From the NCBI RefSeq assembly GCF_900112425.1, contig NZ_FOLP01000009.1:186001-250000 (forward strand): 64,000 nucleotides of DNA, read 5' to 3'. A model generated the notes under the pieces. That model was not told where the DNA came from, made no database searches, and saw only the letters and a program-made list of their open reading frames with translations. The translations under genes and the position numbers were made by a program. This document shows, one piece after another, positions 1 to 9,182 of this stretch (the first letter of the stretch is position 1; every line of letters starts with the position of its first letter). The stretch comes from Variovorax sp. OK212 (GTDB lineage Bacteria; Pseudomonadota; Gammaproteobacteria; Burkholderiales; Burkholderiaceae_C).

Positions 1-111
1 AGCTTCGACGAAGCCTACGGCCTGGCCGACGAGGCGCTGTATGTCGCCAAGCGCGGCGGGCGCAACCAGGTGGCGCTCGCAGCCGGGCATGTCCACGTGC
101 AGCCCGCATGA
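1..111 (+). CDS. 3' end of a GGDEF (diguanylate cyclase) protein, partial
   Basis: Only the last 36 residues are in the window; the start lies upstream. They contain ADEALYVAKRGGRNQV, which matches the typical C-terminal end of a GGDEF domain (ADEALYxAKxxGRN), so the gene probably encodes a c-di-GMP synthase. Its own GGDEF signature is outside the window and activity cannot be judged. The stop codon TGA overlaps the ATG of the next gene as ATGA at 108-111, which suggests translational coupling of a synthase to a phosphodiesterase. Confidence 0.8.
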   Translation, partial: SFDEAYGLADEALYVAKRGGRNQVALAAGHVHVQPA

Positions 112-2432
112 AGCGCGAGGCTGACGCGGGCTGGCCGGCCCGCGCGCCGGAGCCGGTCGCCGCAGCTGCCTGCGTGCAGAGCCACGCCCCCGATTGGCGC
201 GTGCTGGTGGTCGACCAGGACGCCGACGTGCATGCGGCCGCGCGCGCCGCGCTGCAGGGCCTGACGCTGTTCGGGCGTCCGCTGGTGTTCCTGCATGCGT
301 ACTCGGGCGAGGAGGCGCGCGCGCTGGTGCGCGGCGAGCGTGACCTGGCCATGGTCATCCTGGACGTGGTGACCGAGAGCGCCAGCGCCGGGCTGGACCT
401 GGTGGATTTCATTCGCCACACCGCCGGCCTGCGCAACACCCGCATCGTGCTGCGCACCGGACGCCCGGGCCATGTGCCGGCGCTGGACACGCTGCTGCGC
501 TACGACATCAACGACTACCGGACCAAGGCCGAACTCACGCAGGACCGCCTGCTGGCCATGGTGGTCACGGCCGTGCGGTCGTACCAGCAGCTGTGCGCCA
601 TCGAGGCCAACAGCCGCGGGCTGGAGCTCATCGTGCGCTCCAGCGCCTCGCTGCTGGAAGAGACCGACCCGCGCGCCTTTGCCGGCGGCGTCATCACGCA
701 GCTGACCGCGCTGCTGGGCGTGACCGGTGATGGCCTGGTCTGTGCCCAGGGCGTGCAGGGCGTGCAGGGCGTACATGGTGGACATGGTGGACATGGCGCG
801 CAACAGGCGCCGCAGTACCGCGTGCTCGCGGCGGCCGGCCGCTTCGGCCACCTCGTCGACCGGCCGCTGGACGCGGTGCCCGAGCCGGCGGTGCTGCAGC
901 TGCTGCGCCGCGCGCTGGCGCTCGGCTGCAGCGTCTATGGAGATCACGGAGATCACGGCGAACACGGTGGGCTGGCCCTGCACATCGGCCGCAAGGACGA
1001 GCAGGGCATGGCCGTGTTCATCGACACCGCCGGACTGCATTGCGCCGTCGACCGGCAACTGCTGGACGTCTTCTGCATCAACCTCGGCACGCTGCTGCAC
1101 AGCCGGGGCCTGATGGAGCGCCTGCACGAATACGCCTACTACGACCCGCTGGTGCGTTTGCCCAATCGCACGCGCTTCGTCGAGAAGGTCGACGACTGCG
1201 CGCGGCAGGGCATGCGCGACCACATCCTGGCGCTGGTCGACATCGACGACTTCAGCGCCACCAACGACGTCATGGGCCACCGCTTCGGCGACCGCCTGCT
1301 GGAAACCGTGGCCCGGCGCCTGGCCGGCGCCTTGCCGGCCGGCGTCCTGCTGGCCCGCCTGGGCGCCGACACCTTCGGCGTGCTCGGGCCCGTGCGGCAG
1401 GTGTCGCCACGGCAACTGCTGGAATGCGTGCGCGAGCCGCTGGCCGTCGACGGCGTGCCGCACAAGGTCTCGCTGACCTGCGGCTACGTGCTGCTGCCCG
1501 AAGACGCGCAGGCCGGCGTCGACCTGGTGAAGGACGCGACCATCGCCTTGAAGCGCGCCAAGCGCGACCACCGGGGCCAGCACCTGCAGTACTCGGGCCA
1601 CATGGGCGCCGAGGCCCGCGCCCGCGCCTTGCTGCTGTCCAACCTGCGCACGGCCATCGACAACGCGCAGCTGTTCCTGGTCTACCAGCCGCAGCTCAAC
1701 CTCCACACCCGTGCGCTGGTGGGCCTGGAGGCCTTGCTGCGCTGGCGTGCCGAAGACGGCAGCCTGGTGCCGCCGGACCGGTTCATTCCGGTGGCCGAGC
1801 ATTCGGGGCTCATCGTGGCGCTCGGGCAATGGGTGCTGTCCACGGCCTGCCGGACCATGCGCGAGCTGCTGGACGCGGACCGCGCGCCGCTGCGCATGGC
1901 CGTCAACGTGTCGAGCGTGCAGCTGCAGGACCCGGGATTCTTCGACACCGTGCGCGGGGCGCTCTCGCACAGCCGGCTCCAGGGCCATCACCTGGAACTG
2001 GAGATTACCGAGTCCGTGGCCGCGCTGCCCACGCAGCTGCTGGAGTCCACGCTGGCCGCGCTGCGGGCCGAGGGCATCTCGATTGCCATCGACGACTTCG
2101 GCACCGGCTATTCCTCGCTGAGCTACCTGGAGCGGCTGCCGCTGGACCGCATCAAGATCGACGGCACCTTCGTTCGCCGGCTGGGTGAGGCGCAAGGCGC
2201 GCGCATCGCCGAGATGGTCGCGCAACTGGGCCGCAAGCTCGGGCTGCACGTGCTGGCCGAAGGCATCGAGGACGCGGCGGCCTGGCAGGCGCTGCTGGCC
2301 ATGGAGTGCGACGAAGGGCAGGGCTACTACATCGCCCAGCCCATGGACAAGGACGGCCTGTTCCGTTGGCTGCACGAACGGGCCGAGGCCGAAAAGAACG
2401 CGCGGCTTGCGTTGGGAATTCTCGAGCGGTAG
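108..2432 (+). CDS. Response-regulator-like protein: REC-DUF3369-GGDEF-EAL, probable c-di-GMP phosphodiesterase
   Basis: This 774-residue protein has a receiver domain near residues 28-155 (acceptor Asp in VILDVV, conserved Lys in YRTKAEL), a DUF3369 sensory region to about residue 340, a GGDEF domain and a C-terminal EAL domain. The GGDEF signature is degenerate (LGADTF), so this domain is probably a GTP-binding or regulatory module. The EAL domain keeps GLEALLRW, the ITES glutamate, DDFGTGYSS, the lysine of LDRIKID and LAEGIE, so hydrolysis of c-di-GMP is expected. The DUF3369 part holds two short Gly/His/Val and Gly/Asp/His runs (about residues 214-232 and 278-290) made by 9-bp DNA repeats. 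It is coupled by ATGA overlap to a GGDEF gene. No partner kinase is visible in the window. Confidence 0.88.
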   Translation: MKREADAGWPARAPEPVAAAACVQSHAPDWRVLVVDQDADVHAAARAALQGLTLFGRPLVFLHAYSGEEARALVRGERDLAMVILDVVTESASAGLDLVDFIRHTAGLRNTRIVLRTGRPGHVPALDTLLRYDINDYRTKAELTQDRLLAMVVTAVRSYQQLCAIEANSRGLELIVRSSASLLEETDPRAFAGGVITQLTALLGVTGDGLVCAQGVQGVQGVHGGHGGHGAQQAPQYRVLAAAGRFGHLVDRPLDAVPEPAVLQLLRRALALGCSVYGDHGDHGEHGGLALHIGRKDEQGMAVFIDTAGLHCAVDRQLLDVFCINLGTLLHSRGLMERLHEYAYYDPLVRLPNRTRFVEKVDDCARQGMRDHILALVDIDDFSATNDVMGHRFGDRLLETVARRLAGALPAGVLLARLGADTFGVLGPVRQVSPRQLLECVREPLAVDGVPHKVSLTCGYVLLPEDAQAGVDLVKDATIALKRAKRDHRGQHLQYSGHMGAEARARALLLSNLRTAIDNAQLFLVYQPQLNLHTRALVGLEALLRWRAEDGSLVPPDRFIPVAEHSGLIVALGQWVLSTACRTMRELLDADRAPLRMAVNVSSVQLQDPGFFDTVRGALSHSRLQGHHLELEITESVAALPTQLLESTLAALRAEGISIAIDDFGTGYSSLSYLERLPLDRIKIDGTFVRRLGEAQGARIAEMVAQLGRKLGLHVLAEGIEDAAAWQALLAMECDEGQGYYIAQPMDKDGLFRWLHERAEAEKNARLALGILER

Positions 2433-2766
2433 CCGCGCTGCCCGAGATGCCGGGCGGTTCCTGCTCTCGCTCAATCTGGCAAGAACCGTGAGGCTACTCG
2501 CTGCAAATCCGGTCTGCCTGCTTAGACTTCGCGCATGTCGACCGCCCACCTCCTGCTGACCCACGCGACCGCGGACAAGCTGCTGATTGCAGCGGCGTCC
2601 ATCGGCGCGGGCGTGGCCACGTTGGCGCGTCGCAGCCCGACGGCCGCACTTCCCTAAGCCCGGCGGTCCGCTCCTCCCCTCACAGCGCAAACCATCCACC
2701 GCCGGGCACCAGCCCCGCGCGGACGTGGCGGCCTCCTCGAGGCGCCGCAAGAATGGAGTGCGTCAA
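2433..2766. other. Intergenic region with a doubtful 40-codon ORF
   Basis: No established gene is visible in these 334 bases. A plus-strand ORF from ATG 2535 to TAA 2657 could encode 40 residues rich in Ala and Leu, but it lacks a convincing ribosome binding site and resembles nothing I recognise. The region must carry the promoter of the downstream rnk-like gene, but no clear -35/-10 pair could be picked. Confidence 0.3.
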
Positions 2767-3168
2767 ATGCATGCAGCGATTCATGGCGAGCGAACGCTCA
2801 CCGATCTCGATTTCGGCCGCCTGAGCAATCTGCTCGGCCGCCATCTCCCCCCTGGCCTTGCCGACCTGCTCGCCTGCGCCGAAGTCACCAGCTCGCGGGC
2901 GATTCCCTGCGACGTCGTGACCATGTATTCGCAGGTGGAACTCGTCGACGTGCACACCCGGCGCCGGCAGACACTGACGGTGTGCTACCCGGGCGATGCG
3001 GAGCCCGCGGCCGGCTACATCTCGGTCCTGTCTCCGGTCGGCAACGCATTGCTGGGAATGAAGCTCGGGGAGGTCGCCCGGTGGTACAGCCCCACGGGCG
3101 AACAGTGCTGCGCCGAAATCTCCGCGATGCATTTCCAGCCTGAAGCCACCGGCGACTACGTCACCTAG
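2767..3168 (+). CDS. Rnk / GreA-GreB-family protein
   Basis: This is a 133-residue cytoplasmic protein. The C-terminal half (VELVDVHTRRRQTLTVCYP, then ISVLSPVGNALLG and LGEVARW) matches the GreA/GreB C-terminal domain found in Rnk, the regulator of nucleoside diphosphate kinase. The N-terminal stretch (TLTDLDFGRLSNLL) fits Rnk rather than the long coiled coil of GreA or GreB. Rnk binds RNA polymerase near the secondary channel. The reading frame is open from 2587, but ATG 2767 gives the family length. A universal stress gene follows 116 bases downstream on the same strand, suggesting a stress-response neighbourhood. Confidence 0.8.
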   Translation: MHAAIHGERTLTDLDFGRLSNLLGRHLPPGLADLLACAEVTSSRAIPCDVVTMYSQVELVDVHTRRRQTLTVCYPGDAEPAAGYISVLSPVGNALLGMKLGEVARWYSPTGEQCCAEISAMHFQPEATGDYVT

Positions 3169-3284
3169 CTTCGGCTTGCCGCCGCTCGCACCTGCGAGCC
3201 ACCCATTCGCTCTGCCGCTCGTCGGTGCACGGGTCTGCGACCCGAGGCATCGGCGCGGCCACGCACTCAGAAAGAGGCTGGTCC

Positions 3285-4196
3285 ATGAACCTCCGATCGA
3301 TCCTGGCTTGTACCGATTTTTCAACCAGCACGGACGCCGTGCTCTCCCGCGCGGCTTTGCTGGCATGCGAGCACGCCGCGATGCTGAAGCTCATCTACGT
3401 GCCACCTGCCAACGAGCTCCCCTGCCCGGACGCCGCGTGCCGGCTGTCCCATCACGCCTTGCAGCTGACTCAACGCCACGGCATTCGCGTGCGCACCGTG
3501 GCCCATGTGGCGAACACGCTGGACGACGTCGCGCGTGCGGCGCAAGGCGCGGACCTTGTCGTCACGGGCACGGCCAATGAACGCAGCCTGCGTGCCTTCG
3601 CGTTCGGCCAGCCGGAGATGCGCCTCGTCCGGAAGGCGCGCCTGCCGGTTCTCTCCGTGCGCGGCAGGAGCGAAGCGGCCTATCAACGTCTGCTCGTCGC
3701 GGTGGACTTTTCAGAGGCGTCGCGCAACCTGACCAAGGCAGCGTTCGGCTTCAGCAAGTCGGGCCTGGTGGAACTGTTCCATGCCATCGGCACGGCGAAC
3801 GACGCACGGCTGCATGACGCCGAGGTCTCGGACCGCGCCATCAGGGCCTACCGGCACGAATGCAGGCGCTACGCGCAAGAGCGGATGTTCTGGCTGACGG
3901 ACTCGACCGACGCGCGCCGGAACCGCGTCTACGCCGCCATCAGCCATGGCGACCCGGCACGGCAGGCGAGCGCGCAACAGAAGCAGGGCGGCGCGGACCT
4001 TGTCGTCGTCGGCAAGCGCACCACGTCGGGCCTGTCGGACTTCGTGTTCGGCAGCGTGGCCGAACGCCTGCTGAGACTCAGCAGCGTCGACGTCCTCGTG
4101 GTACCCCACGACTTGCGGCAGTCGCCCGTGCGTGAACATGGTGGCGAGCCGCAAGCCAGGCGGCGTGTGCGCGCGGGAAGTTCGCCAGTCGGCTGA
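3285..4196 (+). CDS. Universal stress protein, tandem UspA domains
   Basis: This 303-residue protein has two Usp domains (about 1-145 and 147-295), each beginning with a hydrophobic beta strand: RSILACTDFS and QRLLVAVDFS. The second domain keeps the ATP-binding pattern VVGKRTTSGLSDFVFGS (G-2X-G-9X-G/S type). The first is more diverged (VTGTANERS). ATG 3285 starts exactly at the domain and follows a purine stretch (AGAAAGAGG). The stop codon directly abuts the stop of the next, convergent gene with no base between them. Such proteins are usually induced by starvation or low oxygen; the sequence shows no identifiable operator. Confidence 0.88.
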   Translation: MNLRSILACTDFSTSTDAVLSRAALLACEHAAMLKLIYVPPANELPCPDAACRLSHHALQLTQRHGIRVRTVAHVANTLDDVARAAQGADLVVTGTANERSLRAFAFGQPEMRLVRKARLPVLSVRGRSEAAYQRLLVAVDFSEASRNLTKAAFGFSKSGLVELFHAIGTANDARLHDAEVSDRAIRAYRHECRRYAQERMFWLTDSTDARRNRVYAAISHGDPARQASAQQKQGGADLVVVGKRTTSGLSDFVFGSVAERLLRLSSVDVLVVPHDLRQSPVREHGGEPQARRRVRAGSSPVG

Positions 4197-4388
4197 TCAC
4201 GTGTTTGGCGAAGTCCGGCGGCGTTCGGTCTGCGCGGCCAGTTCCCTGGCGGGCTGGTCGTTTCCCCTCGATGCCTGTTCCGACACCTCTTTCAGAACGG
4301 ACGGGTCCGGCGCCCCTGTCGCGGGGTCTTCCGCCGCGACGACGCCGGGGTTGTGAATGACGCCATTTTTCTCTGTGTCCTTGTTCAT
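4197..4388 (-). CDS. Small hypothetical protein, 63 aa
   Basis: I do not recognise this gene. It encodes a 63-residue hydrophilic protein (starts MNKDTEKNGVIHNPGVV) with many Pro, Glu, Arg and Asn residues and no membrane segment, probably disordered. A strong ribosome binding site (AAAGGAG, 4 bases before the spacer to ATG 4388) supports real translation. It lies between two universal stress genes: its stop abuts the stop of the plus-strand usp gene, and it is 55 bases downstream of the minus-strand usp gene, with which it may be co-transcribed. Confidence 0.6.
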   Translation of the reverse strand: MNKDTEKNGVIHNPGVVAAEDPATGAPDPSVLKEVSEQASRGNDQPARELAAQTERRRTSPNT

Positions 4389-4443
4389 CGATTGCTCCTT
4401 TGAAAGATGGGCCTTGAACCTGCCTCAAGGCGATGGCGGATGG

Positions 4444-5331
4444 TCAGGCAGCCGCTGCTTTCGCATCCGGGTTCGCATCCGGGGAATGGCAGGGAACCAC
4501 GAGGATGTCCGCCTCGCACCAGGCCAGGATCCGCTTGGCGACGCCGCCGCACAGGATGTCGGGCAGCGCGGAAGAGCGCCTCTTGCCGACAACCACGAGG
4601 TCGGCCTTGGCATGCGACTGCTGGAGCGTGGCGTGCCAGGCCGGATCGCCATCGCGCAGGACAGTCGTGACCCGGCCATGGTGTCTCCCTGCGCCGGCGG
4701 CCACGTGCAGCAGCTGCTCGTGCGCCTCCAGCTTTCGTCGAGCCAGGTAGGCGCGCAGGATGCGGTCCGGCATCTCCGCGTCGCGCAGCGGGTTCGAATG
4801 CAATGGGCGGATGGCATGGAGGACCTGGACTTCGCTGTTCTCCCCGAGGCGGCAGGCAAGGGCCATCAGGTGGGCCGCCGAGGCGCTGAGGTCCACTGCC
4901 ACGAGCAGGCGCTCATAGTTCTCGCGTGCGTTCGGTTGCGCTTTCAGAATCAACACGGGCCCGTCGCAGACGCGCATGAGTTGCTCCGCCAGCGAACCAC
5001 GCCAGAGCGAGCGCAGCCGCGGGCGCCGGTCGTGCTTCAGGACCACGAGGCTTCGCCGGCTGAACCCGGTGAACTCGGCAATGTCCGAGACGCGGGTCGC
5101 CCGCTCAGGAAGCACTTCGGCGTGCACACCGAGGCCGTCCACAACGGAGCTCACGAGCGCCTTCAACGCGATGGCCGCTGGCAACCTTGGCGGGCCCGAC
5201 AGCGGGCCGATGTCCATCACCTTGAGCAGCGCGCCATGTTTCATGGCGAGCATGGCCGCGCGGTAGACGACCTGCGCCGACGCCGGCGACATGTCCACCG
5301 CGGCGAGGATGCAATCGAAGCCGGAGGTCAT
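4444..5331 (-). CDS. Universal stress protein, tandem UspA domains
   Basis: The 295-residue protein has two Usp domains: DCILAAVDMSPASAQVVYRA opens the first and ERLLVAVDLSASAAHL the second. The C-terminal copy has VVGKRRSSALPDILCGGVA, close to the Usp nucleotide-binding loop. The N-terminal copy carries LVVLKHDRRPRLRSLWRGS, also loop-like. It is related in architecture to the plus-strand usp gene nearby but too different to be a recent duplicate. Its start faces the AraC-family gene, with a 144-base divergent region between them. Confidence 0.85.
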   Translation of the reverse strand: MTSGFDCILAAVDMSPASAQVVYRAAMLAMKHGALLKVMDIGPLSGPPRLPAAIALKALVSSVVDGLGVHAEVLPERATRVSDIAEFTGFSRRSLVVLKHDRRPRLRSLWRGSLAEQLMRVCDGPVLILKAQPNARENYERLLVAVDLSASAAHLMALACRLGENSEVQVLHAIRPLHSNPLRDAEMPDRILRAYLARRKLEAHEQLLHVAAGAGRHHGRVTTVLRDGDPAWHATLQQSHAKADLVVVGKRRSSALPDILCGGVAKRILAWCEADILVVPCHSPDANPDAKAAAA

Positions 5332-5431
5332 GACCCACGCCTCACGGCCACGCCAGCCAGGCGCGCAAACGTGGAGTGATCGGACGGCGTTCTAAGTGAT
5401 CTCATGGGTCGGTGCGGTGCAAAACCCGACG

Positions 5432-5464
5432 TTATCGCGCGCTAAGATTTCCGGCTAACGATAA
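5432..5464. promoter_or_regulatory. Operator-like inverted repeat before the AraC gene
   Basis: TTATCG at 5432-5437 is mirrored by CGATAA at 5459-5464, with CGCTAAG and GGCTAACG between them giving a second pair of related half-sites. The element sits just before the ribosome binding site of the AraC-family gene and in the divergent region with the usp gene. Autoregulation is an inference. Confidence 0.35.
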
Positions 5465-5475
5465 GGAGGCATGCA

Positions 5476-6288
5476 GTGTCGACAAAAGGACAGGCGGACA
5501 CGGATCTGCGAGCGGGTCTGGCCGAACTGAAAGCGCTGCCGCGGCCTGTGTTCGGGCACGCGGAGTCGCTTCCGAATGCCGTGCTCGGCTACCGGCATCG
5601 CCACCCATGGGTTCAGTTCGCCTATGCGGTTCAAGGGGTGCTCGAGGTGCAGACCAACGCCGGCCGTTTCGTTGCACCGCCTCAGCGCGGCGTCTGGATT
5701 CCGGCCGGCGTGACCCATCGCGTCTGGAGCACTGCGCACACCTGCGTTCGCAGCCTGTACATCGATGAAGGCCAGAGCGGCGCATCGCCGGCGCGTTGCC
5801 GTGTGCTGGAGGTCAGCCCCTTGCTGCGTGAGCTGGTCAGGGCCTTCAGCCTGGTTCCCGTCGACTACGCGCCGGGAAGCGCGGACGAGCGCCTGGCCAA
5901 CGTGCTGCTGGACCAGCTCTCGGCGGCAAGGGAGGTGGACCTCATGCTGCCGATTCCGGCGGATGCACAACTGCGCCAGCTTTGCCGCAGCGTCCAGGCT
6001 CGGCCGGGCGAAAAGGTCAGCCTGCGCGATTGGAGCGAGCGCTTCGGCATCTCGGAGAAAACACTGAGCCGGCGCTTCATGCGCGAGACGGGCCTTACCT
6101 ACCGCGCCTGGCTGCTGCGAATGCGATTGCTCAGCGCGCTCCCCGGGCTGGAGCGGGGAGAGCGCGTGACAGACGTCGCGCTGAACTGCGGCTACGAGTC
6201 GCTCTCGGCGTTCATCGCGGCTTTCGGCAACCTGTTCAACGCAACCCCTGGCGAGTTTTTCAATCGCGCGGTCGAAAGGCAGTTCTAG
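5476..6288 (+). CDS. AraC-family transcriptional regulator with N-terminal cupin
   Basis: The 270-residue protein has a cupin-like sensing half (about 20-140; YRHRHPWVQFAYAVQG, then PPQRGVWIPAGVTH) and a C-terminal AraC-type pair of helix-turn-helix motifs (about 165-265; WSERFGISEKTLSRRF and VTDVALNCGYESLSAFIAAF). The start is a GTG at 5476, six bases after AAGGAGG at 5463-5469; a nearby ATG at 5471 is out of frame. The ligand is unknown. The nearest gene downstream on the other strand is the broken tatD, so no target is obvious apart from itself and the divergent usp gene. Confidence 0.88.
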   Translation: MSTKGQADTDLRAGLAELKALPRPVFGHAESLPNAVLGYRHRHPWVQFAYAVQGVLEVQTNAGRFVAPPQRGVWIPAGVTHRVWSTAHTCVRSLYIDEGQSGASPARCRVLEVSPLLRELVRAFSLVPVDYAPGSADERLANVLLDQLSAAREVDLMLPIPADAQLRQLCRSVQARPGEKVSLRDWSERFGISEKTLSRRFMRETGLTYRAWLLRMRLLSALPGLERGERVTDVALNCGYESLSAFIAAFGNLFNATPGEFFNRAVERQF

Positions 6289-6308
6289 AACCCCGGCCGG
6301 GGTCGGCT

Positions 6309-7124
<816 letters not shown>

Positions 7125-7210
7125 GCGCCGATGGTACGGGGCGCGATGGCAGCAACAGCAGCTATGGAAGGTCTGGCCGATCGGGTCCGGAGCGGATGCG
7201 ATGCGCCAAG

Positions 7211-7234
7211 AAAAAAAGCCCGCACGAGGCGGGC
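7211..7234 (-). terminator. Intrinsic terminator
   Basis: On the minus strand GCCCGC pairs with GCGGGC (7229-7234 with 7218-7223) around a five-base loop, followed by seven T residues (7217-7211). No protein gene ends just upstream on this strand, which is the reason to suspect a short RNA or attenuated leader. Confidence 0.75.
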
Positions 7235-7273
7235 GAAACAATCCCCTCAGGTGTCCGTATGGACAAGGATTGA
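7211..7273 (-). ncRNA. Candidate structured small RNA or tatD leader ending in a terminator
   Basis: On the minus strand, a hairpin with outer stem CAATCC/GGATTG (7267-7272 with 7239-7244) and inner stem TGTCC/GGACA (7261-7265 with 7252-7256, four-base loop) is followed at once by a G/C-rich terminator hairpin and seven U residues. A TAGACT box at 7280-7285 could be the -10, placing the start near 7273, but the matching -35 (TTCCGC) is poor. The product would be about 60 nt. It lies 87 bases upstream of tatD on the same strand, so a transcription attenuator is an equal alternative. I do not assign it to a known RNA family. Confidence 0.45.
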
Positions 7274-7511
7274 ATGGGCAGTCTAGGTCGAGAGCGCGGG
7301 CGGCGGAATCCCTCGAATGAGGTAGGCCGTCGGCGGGCGGGCAGGGGTTTTGGCGTGATGGACGCCGGCGACGGTATGGACTACAGAAGCCCGCGACAGC
7401 CGCCGACCCGGCCGCGCGCGCGAGCGACGAAACATGGAGGAAACAACGCGAACAACCCACGCGAACAACTCGCCCGTTTCACCGTTTCACTCACGCCATG
7501 CAAGGAACCCC

Positions 7512-8492
7512 ATGACCCAGATCACCAAGCCCACCGATCGCAACGACCTCAACCTCGACCCCATCACCGGCGAGCCCGGTGCCCATCCCCTGGGAACCGG
7601 CGCGGGCGCCGCCGGAGGTGCGGTGGCCGGCGCAGCCGTGGGCGCCGTCGGCGGACCCGCGGGCGCGGTCGCCGGACTGCTTGTGGGTGCCGTGGTCGGC
7701 GGCCTCGGCGGCAAGGCCGCCGCGGAGCGCATCAACCCGACGGCGGAACACAGCCATTGGGAAAGCGCCTACACCCGGGAGCCCTACTACGAGCCCGGCC
7801 TCAGCTACGAACACTATGCGCCGGCTTACGAATTGGGCTGGAGCCGCCGCGCGACGCTGGACGACGACTTCGCGGCCGTAGAACCTTCGCTGGCCCGCGA
7901 GTGGGAAGCGCGCCGTGGCGTCTCCTCGCTCTCCTGGGAGCAGGCGCGGCCTGCTTCGCACGCCGCATGGGAGCGTGCCGACCGGCTGTACATGCGCGAG
8001 GAAGACACGGCGTTTCCCGAGGGCGAGCCGCTCTCCAACGACGACGTGGCCGACGTGCTGAACGACTTGCTCGAGAACACCCGCGATGGGGAAGCCGGCT
8101 TTCGCACCTGTGCCGAAGAAGTGAAGTCCGCGCGCCTGCAGGAAGTGTTTGCCGTGCGCGCCGCGCAATGCCGGAGCGCCGCGGCGCAACTGGCCGAACT
8201 GGTCGTTTCCTACGGCGGAAAGCCCGCGGAAAGCGGAACGGCTTCGGGCGCGCTGCATCGCGGCTGGGTGCACGTCAAGGGTGCGGTGGGCGCCAACAGC
8301 GAGCTGTCGATCCTCGAAGAGTGCGAGCGCGGCGAAGACGTGGCCGTGGCGCGCTACCGCAAGGCCCTGAAGCAGCAACTGCCGCAGGCCGTGCGCCAGG
8401 TGGTGAGTTCGCAGGCGCAAGCGGCCCAGCGCAACCACGACCAGATCCGTGACCTGCGCAACGAGGCGCGGGCAGCAGCCAAGCGCGCCTAG
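7512..8492 (+). CDS. Glycine-zipper protein with a C-terminal DUF2383-type four-helix domain
   Basis: This 326-residue protein has three parts: a glycine/alanine zipper (about 28-72, repeated GAxxGAxxG pattern able to span a membrane), a Tyr/Trp/Glu-rich linker with YEHYAPAYELGW (about 80-165), and a C-terminal helical part (about 175-320; NDLLENTRDGEAGF, CRSAAAQLAELV, RGWVHVKGAV) that fits the DUF2383/PA2169 four-helix bundle. These proteins are common in stress or desiccation regulons, but their role is not known. The frame is open from 7434; ATG 7512 is chosen because AAGGA precedes it and the glycine zipper follows. Its stop codon overlaps that of the convergent gene by the shared tetranucleotide CTAG. 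Confidence 0.75.
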   Translation: MTQITKPTDRNDLNLDPITGEPGAHPLGTGAGAAGGAVAGAAVGAVGGPAGAVAGLLVGAVVGGLGGKAAAERINPTAEHSHWESAYTREPYYEPGLSYEHYAPAYELGWSRRATLDDDFAAVEPSLAREWEARRGVSSLSWEQARPASHAAWERADRLYMREEDTAFPEGEPLSNDDVADVLNDLLENTRDGEAGFRTCAEEVKSARLQEVFAVRAAQCRSAAAQLAELVVSYGGKPAESGTASGALHRGWVHVKGAVGANSELSILEECERGEDVAVARYRKALKQQLPQAVRQVVSSQAQAAQRNHDQIRDLRNEARAAAKRA

Positions 8493-8944
8493 CGAGGGAT
8501 GAAGTCCGCCATCAGGCGGCCTGCCTGGTACAGCAGCTCGAACTCGCCGTCGTCGATCGACCGTTCGACCAGGTCGAAGTGTGAGAGGGTGCCCAGAAGG
8601 GCGCGGTCCGGGTCGATCACGGGGACGGCGTGGTAGCTCACGACGATCCCTTGCGCGGGATGCCCGGTCAACCGTGTATCGAGCGAGGAGTTGTTGGTGC
8701 GAAAGAGGCCGTCGCGCACGACGAACTGGCAGAAGCTCGCGTCCATCGGCACCACTTCGAGGAAGGCCGGCCGGATCTCGCCGAGCTTGTCGAACAGCAG
8801 CACGTTCCGCAGGTTCGCGCCTTCGATCCGGTAGACGCCGGAGAACCTGTGCGGCACCCCCGCGTTGAGGTAGGCCAACGCGGCAGCTGCCCCCTTGGAC
8901 TTGAGGACCGCCGCAAGCCGGCTGAAGTCACGCGTGGCATGCAT
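8489..8944 (-). CDS. GAF-like domain protein, 151 aa
   Basis: A soluble 151-residue protein. The central part (FSGVYRIEGANLRNVLLFDK, then QFVVRDGLFRTNNSS, and HPAQGIVVSYHAVPVID) has the pattern of a small GAF-type sensory domain covering the whole protein, with no output domain. The aspartate-rich tail (ERSIDDGEFELLYQAG) forms a final helix. It may act as a separate sensor subunit. The orphan response regulator gene is divergent from it 238 bases away, so a signalling link is possible but unproven. Convergent stop-codon overlap with the previous gene. Confidence 0.6.
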   Translation of the reverse strand: MHATRDFSRLAAVLKSKGAAAALAYLNAGVPHRFSGVYRIEGANLRNVLLFDKLGEIRPAFLEVVPMDASFCQFVVRDGLFRTNNSSLDTRLTGHPAQGIVVSYHAVPVIDPDRALLGTLSHFDLVERSIDDGEFELLYQAGRLMADFIPR

Positions 8945-9182
8945 TTGATCTGCCTCCCGGTGTAGGGAAGGCTGCCCTGGAATTCCGACGCGCCGTTCGC
9001 ACCGTTCGATCAGACAGCCTCCGAATTGGTGATTCGCATTGCTTTGCCAAGGGAAAATCTAGCCGATTCGCGCGGGCGTGTATGTAGTGTTTGTCCGTGG
9101 CTGGCCTTGAGGGAAGCAGGCAACACCGCACCCTTCGGTTTTGCCCTTGCCAGGGCTGCCCGGCTCTCAGTACGATCTTGCG

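Noticed and set aside
2535..2657. A 40-codon small gene between the EAL gene and rnk-like gene
   Set aside because: No ribosome binding site and no known relatives; listed only as a doubtful ORF within the intergenic entry.
15..2750. A 911-codon open frame on the minus strand opposite the REC-DUF3369-GGDEF-EAL gene
   Set aside because: It has no recognisable domain, is full of Gln/Arg/His/Gly typical of antisense to high-GC genes, and lies opposite a gene with clear catalytic motifs. The same applies to other very long antisense frames, such as those opposite the receptor, RND and HEAT genes.
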